DNA of 5,049 nucleotides, taken from Candidatus Uhrbacteria bacterium RIFCSPLOWO2_02_FULL_49_11 (GTDB taxonomy: Bacteria; Patescibacteriota; Patescibacteriia; 2-02-FULL-49-11). This document shows, in pieces, positions 1 through 4,612 of the stretch (the stretch's first letter is position 1; each line of letters starts with the position of its first letter). The notes beneath the pieces were generated by a model. The model made no database searches. It saw only the letters and a program-made list of their open reading frames with translations, and was not told where the DNA came from. The stretch is taken from the NCBI GenBank assembly GCA_001791465.1, contig MGER01000005.1, positions 1 to 5,049 on the forward strand, in the 5' to 3' direction. The translations under genes were made by a program, and so were the position numbers.

Positions 1-1
1 G

Positions 2-82
2 GGAGAGGGGATTAATATTTTGGGATATGTGCAGAAAAGCGAAGAGCTGAATAGTTGGATTGATGTATCGGAATATCTCTAA
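2..82 (+). CDS. C-terminal fragment of an upstream gene, function unknown
   Basis: Reading from base 2 there is an open frame of 26 codons to a TAA at 80-82, with no start in the window, so this is the 3' end of a gene that begins upstream. The tail contains ILGYVQKSEELNSWIDVSEY, a soluble, mildly acidic sequence with no motif I recognise. Support is modest: the frame is open to the edge, it lies on the same strand as all other genes, and its stop falls just before a promoter-like sequence. A random open frame of this length cannot be excluded. I cannot assign a function. Confidence 0.55.
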   Translation, partial: GEGINILGYVQKSEELNSWIDVSEYL

Positions 83-91
83 TTGAATATC

Positions 92-120
92 TTATCGTAC
101 CATCAGTAATATGGTACAAT
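92..120 (+). promoter_or_regulatory. Extended -10 promoter for the nuclease / Memo-AMMECR1 genes
   Basis: TACAAT at 115-120 is one base from the TATAAT consensus and is preceded by TGG (112-114), giving an extended -10 element. The best -35 position at 17-bp spacing is TTATCG (92-97), a poor match, so the extended -10 would have to carry the activity. Transcription would start near 127 and give a leader of about 35 nt before the ATG at 162. The same core, TATGGTAYAAT, recurs at the second promoter near 2456-2466, which strengthens the call. Confidence 0.6.
97..117. repeat. Perfect 7-bp inverted repeat overlapping the promoter
   Basis: GTACCAT (97-103) and ATGGTAC (111-117) are exact reverse complements separated by 7 nt. 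The right arm runs into the -10 hexamer and the left arm sits at the end of the presumed -35 region. Such a placement would suit an operator for a dimeric repressor. It could also form a small hairpin at the end of the upstream gene's transcript, but no clean U-tract follows, so a Rho-independent terminator is less likely. It may also be chance. Confidence 0.45.
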
Positions 121-161
121 ATTTTATGGCGAAGTGATTTTTATATGTGAGCATAAGACGC

Positions 162-917
162 ATGTCGCAATACTATCAGCCAAAACGCACGCGCAATCTG
201 TTTGATCCCGCTTCAAAAGAGCCTTACCGCGTGAGCAGGTCTAAAATTGAGCTCTTTATGAATTGTCCGCGGTGTTTCTATCTTGATCGGCGGTTAGGGA
301 TTTCCCCGCCGCCGTCTTTTCCGTTTTCCCTGAATTCCGCGGTTGATACGCTATTGAAAAAAGAATTCGATATCCACCGCGCGCATGGCACCGCGCATCC
401 GCTCATGAAAGCGTATAGCATTGACGCCGTTCCTTTGCCGCATGAGAAGATTGAGGAGTGGCGCGATGCGCTGCGCCGAGGCATTACCCACCATCATCCT
501 GCCACCAATTTTATCGTTACCGGCGCCATTGACGACCTCTGGGTAAATCCTAAGGGTGAGTTGCACATAGTGGATTATAAGAGTACCTCAAAAGAGCAGG
601 AAGTGAACATTGATGCGGAATGGCAGATCAGTTACAAGCGCCAGATGGAGATATACCAATGGCTTTTCAGGAAAAACGGGTTCAAAGTTTCCTCCATAGG
701 ATACTTTGTCTACTGCAACGGCATTACTGACCGTAAAGCGTTTGACGGCAAGCTTGAGTTTGACGTGAGATTGATCCCGTATGAAGGGGATGAGAGTTGG
801 GTGGAAGGCGTCCTCGTCAAAATTCACACCTGTCTTGATGGTGAAATATTGCCATCTGCGGGAGCGGACTGTGATTATTGCAGGTATCGTGTGAGCGTTG
901 CGAGGTATGAAAAATAG
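162..917 (+). CDS. PD-(D/E)XK (RecB/Cas4-like) nuclease-family protein
   Basis: Probable metal-dependent nuclease of the PD-(D/E)XK superfamily. Numbering from the GTG at 147 (256 aa), the core motifs are in order: GAIDD with the acidic residue at D129/D130, VDYK with D143 and K145, and the RecB-type Q-x3-Y motif at Q166-Y170. E73/H77 in the preceding helix may be motif I. Cysteines occur as C40-PR-C43 near the N-terminus and C229, C242 and C245 near the C-terminus. This resembles the 4Fe-4S arrangement of Cas4/AddB-type nucleases, although the usual final Cys after the CxxC is missing. I recall close relatives in Patescibacteria beginning at M-S-x-Y-Y-x-P-x-R-T-R-N-L-F-D-P, so I chose the ATG at 162 (251 aa); the GTG at 147 in the same frame is the alternative. 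Neither start has a convincing Shine-Dalgarno. No cas genes or helicase lie alongside. The substrate is unknown. The family assignment is good; activity is inferred. Confidence 0.85.
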   Translation: MSQYYQPKRTRNLFDPASKEPYRVSRSKIELFMNCPRCFYLDRRLGISPPPSFPFSLNSAVDTLLKKEFDIHRAHGTAHPLMKAYSIDAVPLPHEKIEEWRDALRRGITHHHPATNFIVTGAIDDLWVNPKGELHIVDYKSTSKEQEVNIDAEWQISYKRQMEIYQWLFRKNGFKVSSIGYFVYCNGITDRKAFDGKLEFDVRLIPYEGDESWVEGVLVKIHTCLDGEILPSAGADCDYCRYRVSVARYEK

Positions 918-2451
918 TTTCATAGCTTCAGTGGCTATCGGATTAGCCATTACTCTTGGTATCGTATGGCTTATTTTTTTATTTCAGAAGGAAGGTGATA
1001 GTTTCGTATCGCGCGTCACGATCACGCAGATGAATGTAAATAGAGTAAGGAAGCCAGCGGTGGCGGGAGCGTTTTATCCTGACGATAAAATGGAGCTTAC
1101 CGCACAGCTTGAACAATTATTTGCAGAAGATGAACCGTTGGACACTAACGGTTTTATTCGCGCAATGGTGGTACCTCATGCGGGGTATGTCTATTCAGGG
1201 AAAACTGCCGCACACGCGTATAAAGCGCTTTCGGCAAATGTAGATAAGGAGAATCGAACAGCACTCACGGTGATTTTAATCGGGTCCGGACACACCGTAA
1301 ATGTGCGCGGTGCCGTTATTGATGCACATGACCGTTGGGAGACCCCTTTGGGTGAAGTTGCGATTGCCACTGACATACGGGATATGCTCCTCCACCGCAG
1401 TGCTCTCTTTACCGTTGAGAAAGACGCGCATCGTGAGGAGCACTCACTGGAAGTGCAAGTTCCCTTTCTGCAGTATTCTCTCTCCCATTTTAAAATACTC
1501 CCTATCTTGCTCAATAGCGCAACACCTGATGAAATGCAACAGATAAGCCATGCCCTCGCCTCCATTGATGGCGATGTCGTGATCATCGCAAGTTCGGATT
1601 TGTCGCACTATCCTTCGTATGATGACGCGAAAGCGGCTGACGAAAAGGTCATTGCCTCGATTATGAGCGGGGAAATTGGGAAGCTGAAAAATACTCTCCA
1701 TCAATTAGCACAATCATTGATACCCCAAGCAGTCACTTTTCTATGCGCACAGCCTGCCGTTGAGGTTGCACTGGAGGTCGCGCAGCTCTGGGATGCGAAG
1801 GAGAGCCGGTTTTTGCACTATTCAAATTCTGGCGACGCTCCCGCAGGGGACAAGGCTCGCGTGGTGGGATACACTTCCCTCGCATTTATAAGCCAGCGGA
1901 AGGGCAATGAATTGGTGGCAGAAGAAAAGGAAACATTACTGCGCACGGCACGCGCATCCGTTGAATCGTATGTGAAGACTGCGGCAATTCCGCACGCGCA
2001 GGATGGCTCTTTTTTCCTCAACCAAGCAAGGGGAGCTTTTGTCACCATTAAGAAAAATGGCATACTCCGCGGGTGCATCGGTCGGTTTGAGCCTGATATT
2101 CCTCTCCTCCCATTGGTCTCCCAAATGGCAATTGCCGCAGCGACAGAGGATCACAGATTCCTTCCTGTAAGCCAAGAAGAGATTGGAGAGCTAATCTATG
2201 AAATTTCAGTATTAAGTCCATTGAGAAAAATAAAGGATTGGCGAGAAATTGAGATAGGGACCCATGGGGTGAGGGTGCGAAAAGGTTCCCGGGAGGGAGT
2301 ATTTCTTCCACAAGTTGCCACAGAAAACAATTGGGGATTAGAGGAATTTATGGGTGAACTCTGCAGTCAAAAAATGGGAATGGCAAGTGATTGCTGGAAA
2401 GACCCTCACGCTGAACTTTATGTATTCACTGCACAAGTGTTTGGAGAGTAG
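907..2451 (+). CDS. Membrane-anchored Memo-AMMECR1 fusion (AmmeMemoRadiSam proteins B + A)
   Basis: A 514-residue two-domain protein. Residues 5-26 form one strongly hydrophobic segment after a short basic start (MKNS), indicating a signal anchor or uncleaved signal peptide. Residues about 46-325 are a Memo domain (class III extradiol dioxygenase-like fold) beginning RKPAVAGAFYP. The likely metal ligands H91 (PHAGYVYSG), H129 (GSGH) and C280 are present and correspond to the His/His/Cys iron site reported for human MEMO1; SSDLSHY with H234 is also conserved. Residues about 335-514 are an AMMECR1 domain with the hallmark LRGCIG (C390) and a typical ending (GVFLPQVA, then FMGELC). The ATG at 907 overlaps the nuclease stop by 11 bp, so translation may be coupled; a TTG at 898 and an ATG at 1030 are in frame. 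The 1030 start would give a soluble protein without the anchor. The radical SAM partner named in this system is not in the window. The biochemical role of the family is unsettled; a redox or metal-linked function is inferred. Confidence 0.88.
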   Translation: MKNSFIASVAIGLAITLGIVWLIFLFQKEGDSFVSRVTITQMNVNRVRKPAVAGAFYPDDKMELTAQLEQLFAEDEPLDTNGFIRAMVVPHAGYVYSGKTAAHAYKALSANVDKENRTALTVILIGSGHTVNVRGAVIDAHDRWETPLGEVAIATDIRDMLLHRSALFTVEKDAHREEHSLEVQVPFLQYSLSHFKILPILLNSATPDEMQQISHALASIDGDVVIIASSDLSHYPSYDDAKAADEKVIASIMSGEIGKLKNTLHQLAQSLIPQAVTFLCAQPAVEVALEVAQLWDAKESRFLHYSNSGDAPAGDKARVVGYTSLAFISQRKGNELVAEEKETLLRTARASVESYVKTAAIPHAQDGSFFLNQARGAFVTIKKNGILRGCIGRFEPDIPLLPLVSQMAIAAATEDHRFLPVSQEEIGELIYEISVLSPLRKIKDWREIEIGTHGVRVRKGSREGVFLPQVATENNWGLEEFMGELCSQKMGMASDCWKDPHAELYVFTAQVFGE

Positions 2452-2466
2452 AATTTATGGTATAAT
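2440..2466 (+). promoter_or_regulatory. Extended -10 promoter upstream of the small membrane protein and pduL
   Basis: TATAAT at 2461-2466 is a perfect -10 hexamer preceded by TGG (2458-2460), an extended -10. The -35 region is weak: the nearest candidates are TTTGGA (2440-2445) or TGTTTG (2438-2443). It overlaps the end of the Memo-AMMECR1 gene and lies just past its stop at 2449-2451. Transcription would begin near 2473, leaving about 20 nt of leader before the ATG at 2493. It would serve the 73-aa gene and pduL, and possibly ackA if the intervening repeat is read through. Confidence 0.7.
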
Positions 2467-2492
2467 ATCTTTAGGATACTGTTACTATTCAT

Positions 2493-2714
2493 ATGTTACT
2501 AAACATTTTACTTGCCGCAAACCAAAAAATGATACTCGCAAGCGAGGGCGTCGGGTCGATAAGCAAGGACGACGAAAAGATTGTTTCTTTTTTTGCGTTG
2601 GCAAGTTCTCCTTTTGCGGCTACGATTATCCTTGGCGTATTTGCCATTCTGGTCGTTGCGGTCGCCTATGTGTTAATAGGCATCATCCTATTTGCCTTAT
2701 TTGCATATCGTTAA
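2493..2714 (+). CDS. Small hydrophobic membrane protein, function unknown
   Basis: A 73-residue protein I do not recognise. Residues 1-14 are moderately hydrophobic (MLLNILLAANQKMI), residues 15-32 are polar and charged (SKDDEK), and residues about 38-72 are an almost unbroken hydrophobic run (SPFAATIILG through LFALFAYR). The run is long enough for one long or two closely packed membrane helices, with the C-terminus at the membrane. A second ATG at 2529 (M13) would give a 61-aa product. It is probably real: it lies directly behind a strong extended -10, ends 4 nt before the pduL start, and its amphipathic-then-hydrophobic layout is protein-like. An overlapping frame (2354-2743) gives a Cys- and Arg-rich sequence that looks like a shadow. 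AGGA at 2473-2476 is too far from the ATG to be a good ribosome site. It may be cotranscribed with pduL, but a link to acetate metabolism is only positional. Confidence 0.65.
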   Translation: MLLNILLAANQKMILASEGVGSISKDDEKIVSFFALASSPFAATIILGVFAILVVAVAYVLIGIILFALFAYR

Positions 2715-2718
2715 TACT

Positions 2719-3294
2719 ATGGCTATTTTACGCGTACCTGTAGAAGTCTCCGCGCGGCACGTGCACTTAAGCCAAAAGGACCTTGAGCGGCTTTTTGGCA
2801 AGGGGCACCGTCTCCGTGCGGATCATTCGCTATCCCAACCAGGGCAATTCGCGGCCCGGGAAACGGTGAGCGTCATTAAGGGCAAGAAAAAGTTTGAGCA
2901 CGTGCGCATCGTAGGGCCGGTTCGGCGCAATTCCCAAGTGGAGCTTGCGCGGACCGATGCGCTGCATCTTGGTTTCGACCCGCCGGTGCATGTGTCAGGG
3001 TCTTTAGCCAATACCCCCAGTTTAACCCTCAAAGGGTCTCGCGGTTCAGTAAAGCTTTTAAAAGGCGTGATTATCCCTCAGCGCCACATCCACGCATCGC
3101 CATTAGCCGCGAAGAAAGCGGGATTAAGGGATCGCGTCGTCGTTTCTTTGAAATTGGAAGGTACGCGCGCGCTTACCTTCCATAATGTCATCGTGCGCGT
3201 GCACCCCACTTTCTCTTGGCACTGCCATATTGACACGGACGAGGGGAACGCGGCGGGGATCAAAAAGAATACCACAGCCATTCTTATTAAATGA
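2719..3294 (+). CDS. pduL: PduL-type phosphate acyltransferase (phosphotransacetylase)
   Basis: Transfers an acyl group between CoA and phosphate (acetyl-CoA + Pi to acetyl phosphate + CoA, or the propionyl version). The 191-residue product is a compact PduL: VPVEVSARHVHLS at the N-terminus with H14 and H16, PGQFAARETV with E48, a VGPVRRNSQVELARTDALHLG segment (split here as VGPVRRNSQVE and TDALHLG), RHIHASPLAA with H123 and H125, and HIDTDEGNAAG with H170. These His/Glu residues match the two-zinc site known for the family. The N-terminus starts almost at the catalytic domain, so there is no microcompartment encapsulation peptide and the enzyme is expected to be cytosolic. The ATG at 2719 was chosen over an in-frame ATG at 2692 because family members begin just before VPVEVSARHVHLS and the later start avoids overlap with the small membrane gene. 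No clear Shine-Dalgarno precedes it. With the downstream acetate kinase it would form an acetyl-CoA to acetate route yielding ATP. Confidence 0.93.
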   Translation: MAILRVPVEVSARHVHLSQKDLERLFGKGHRLRADHSLSQPGQFAARETVSVIKGKKKFEHVRIVGPVRRNSQVELARTDALHLGFDPPVHVSGSLANTPSLTLKGSRGSVKLLKGVIIPQRHIHASPLAAKKAGLRDRVVVSLKLEGTRALTFHNVIVRVHPTFSWHCHIDTDEGNAAGIKKNTTAILIK

Positions 3295-3404
3295 GTTACT
3301 CTGATGTAGAGGATATTGCGGTTAATATATTCAATAAATCCCAATATCCAAACCCCAATTCCCAATAAAGCTCCAAATCCAAATGTCCAATGCGCCACAG
3401 TAAG

Positions 3405-3439
3405 TCAAAACTCAAAACTCAAAATGCAAAAGTCAAAAC
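3405..3439. repeat. Inner left arm: five TCAAAAC-type heptamers
   Basis: Five consecutive 7-mers in exact register read TCAAAAC, TCAAAAC, TCAAAAT, GCAAAAG, TCAAAAC. The CAAAA core is invariant, and variation falls only on the first and last base of the unit. This arm pairs imperfectly with 3458-3493. Confidence 0.85.
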
Positions 3440-3460
3440 TGCAAGGCAAAAGTGGAAAGT

Positions 3461-3523
3461 TTTGAATTTTGAATTGAACTTTTGATTTTTGACATTTGAT
3501 TTTTGAATTGGGATTTGGGATTT
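3461..3523. repeat. Right arm: nine T/G-rich heptamers ending beside the ackA start
   Basis: Nine 7-mers read TTTGAAT, TTTGAAT, TGAACTT, TTGATTT, TTGACAT, TTGATTT, TTGAATT, GGGATTT, GGGATTT. The G before A recurs every 7 nt from 3484 to 3519; one unit (3475-3481) is out of register. The array ends in T6 (3521-3526), and the ackA ATG follows at 3531, so these repeats form the immediate upstream region of ackA. Confidence 0.8.
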
Positions 3524-3530
3524 TTTCATT

Positions 3531-4610
3531 ATGGATTCACTCCTCGTTTTCAACGTCGGTTCGTCGTCAATACGCTACCACCGGTATGCGCATGAGTCGC
3601 TTGAGCTTCTTCATGAGGGACACCATACATTTGCGGCCGACCGCAGTTCTCGTGAGGATTTCATGCGCACATTCCGCGAGTGCATCCGTGATATCGGCGA
3701 CGTGTCAGCGATTAGGGGTATCGGCCACAGGGTCGTGCACGGCGGCAGCCGGTTTATATCGCCGGTAGTCGTGAATGCGGATATATTGGCGGAATTAAAA
3801 AATTTAAGCCATCTTGCGCCTCTGCATAATCCATGGAATACCTTAGGTATTGAAGCGTGCGAAATTTACTTGCAGGGCATACCAAATGTCGCGGTTTTTG
3901 ATACGGGATATTTTGCGCACCTTCCTTCTCTTGCGGCGCGCTATCCTTTACCCGCGGAATACAGCGAGTATCGGCGTTTTGGGTTCCATGGCATTTCCCA
4001 CGCGACCGTCGCAGACCTCTTAAGCCTACGCTTAAAAAAGCCCTTGAAGCAACTTACCTTCATCAGCTGCCATTTGGGAAGCGGTTCAAGCATTGCATTG
4101 ATAGAAAAAGGTGAGCCTATTGATACTAGTATGGGATATACGCCTCTCGAAGGTCTTGTTATGATGACAAGGTGCGGCGATATTGATCCCGGGATAATTT
4201 TTGACCTCGTGCAAAAAAAGCTGAGGGAAGCGCCATCTTTGGAAAGGGCGCAGGAAGAGGTGCAGAAGCTTGTGGAGGCATTTTATAAATCATCAGGCTT
4301 GAAAGCATTAAGCGGTTATGCAACATTTCTTGACATTCTTGAGCAGAAAAAGATTGGGATGGAGCAGGCGATATTCACGTTTGACTATTTCGTGCGGCGG
4401 GTGAGAAAGTATATCGGCGCGTACGCCGCCTTGGTACCTCGCCTTGACGCGATCGCCTTTACGGGCGCGGTAGGGGCAGGGGATTCTGCCACCCGCCACG
4501 CGATCACAAAAAACTTGGGATGCGCGAAGGGAGTGCCGGTGCACATATTTCCCCATTCTGAAGAGATCACCATTGCGAAAGAAGTGATGAAGATTGTTGC
4601 GGGAAAATAG
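3531..4610 (+). CDS. ackA: Acetate kinase, short divergent form
   Basis: Converts acetyl phosphate + ADP to acetate + ATP (ASKHA fold, cytosolic). Signature motifs are in order: FNVGSSSIR (N8), GHRVVHGG (R67), LAPLHNP (H99), VFDT (D124), RRFGFHGISH (H153, H157), HLGSGSS (H181), DTSMGYTPLEG followed by TRCGDIDPG (R214), KYIGAYAA, FTGAVGAGD, and a PHSEEITIA ending. Spacing between the catalytic positions up to R214 matches the Methanosarcina thermophila enzyme as I recall it. Two departures stand out: the Asn of HLGNG is Ser184, and the Glu of GIGEN (E384 there, implicated in Mg2+ binding) is Ala316. The protein has 359 residues against about 400 for typical AckA; about 40 are missing between R214 and the GIGEN-like loop. 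No strong Shine-Dalgarno is present; the only candidate, GGGA at 3517-3520, belongs to the adjacent repeat. PduL upstream would supply acetyl phosphate. Family assignment is firm; full activity is not certain. Confidence 0.92.
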   Translation: MDSLLVFNVGSSSIRYHRYAHESLELLHEGHHTFAADRSSREDFMRTFRECIRDIGDVSAIRGIGHRVVHGGSRFISPVVVNADILAELKNLSHLAPLHNPWNTLGIEACEIYLQGIPNVAVFDTGYFAHLPSLAARYPLPAEYSEYRRFGFHGISHATVADLLSLRLKKPLKQLTFISCHLGSGSSIALIEKGEPIDTSMGYTPLEGLVMMTRCGDIDPGIIFDLVQKKLREAPSLERAQEEVQKLVEAFYKSSGLKALSGYATFLDILEQKKIGMEQAIFTFDYFVRRVRKYIGAYAALVPRLDAIAFTGAVGAGDSATRHAITKNLGCAKGVPVHIFPHSEEITIAKEVMKIVAGK

Positions 4611-4612
4611 AT

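Larger units (their letters stand above)
3336..3524. repeat. Degenerate heptanucleotide array arranged as an imperfect palindrome
   Basis: This block fills most of the pduL-ackA gap. Its left half is C/A-rich and nearly free of G-runs; its right half is the G/T-rich complement. Period-7 units are visible: AAATCCC, AATATCC, AAACCCC and AATTCCC at 3336-3363; looser CCAAAT-type units spaced 6-8 nt at about 3371-3398; five TCAAAAC-type units at 3405-3439; and nine TTTGAAT, TTGATTT or GGGATTT-type units at 3461-3523. The inner arms 3404-3440 and 3458-3493 are near reverse complements around a 17-nt loop. The outer AAATCCC and CCCAATTC motifs are complemented by GAATTGGGATTTGGGATTT at 3506-3524 (approximate). 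The left flank is about 38 nt longer than the right, so pairing is interrupted. No coding frame is convincing here. It recalls heptameric STRR repeats of cyanobacteria and similar intergenic repeats in uncultured genomes; the function is unknown. Confidence 0.8.

Noticed and set aside
162..917. True Cas4
   Set aside because: No cas1, cas2 or CRISPR nearby, the terminal cysteine pattern is incomplete, and the sequence resembles a stand-alone family I recall from Patescibacteria.
2692..2718. Upstream ATG start for pduL
   Set aside because: It would add nine residues not typical of the family and overlap the small membrane gene by 23 bp.
2354..2743. 129-residue + frame overlapping the end of the Memo-AMMECR1 gene and the small membrane protein
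   Set aside because: Its product is rich in Cys, Arg, Tyr and Trp without pattern, its start lies inside the conserved AMMECR1 C-terminus, and it covers the better 73-aa membrane protein frame and the pduL start.
3292..3294. TGA read as glycine (alternative code of Gracilibacteria/Absconditabacteria)
   Set aside because: The TGA falls at the expected PduL C-terminus and reading through soon meets TAG at 3307-3309, and no internal TGA is needed in any conserved frame.
3078..3398. Minus-strand 106-residue frame with hydrophobic stretch
   Set aside because: It lies antisense to the conserved PduL C-terminus, including the HIDTDEGNAAG motif, and extends into the repeat block.
3336..3524. CRISPR array
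   Set aside because: Units are 7 nt and contiguous with no unique spacers, and the second half is reversed; no cas genes apart from a Cas4-like superfamily resemblance.
3521..3526. Rho-independent terminator ending in T6 before ackA
   Set aside because: The hairpin in front is A/T-rich, interrupted and lacks a compact GC stem; a terminator 5 nt before the ackA start would also be awkward. Kept only as an attenuation idea.
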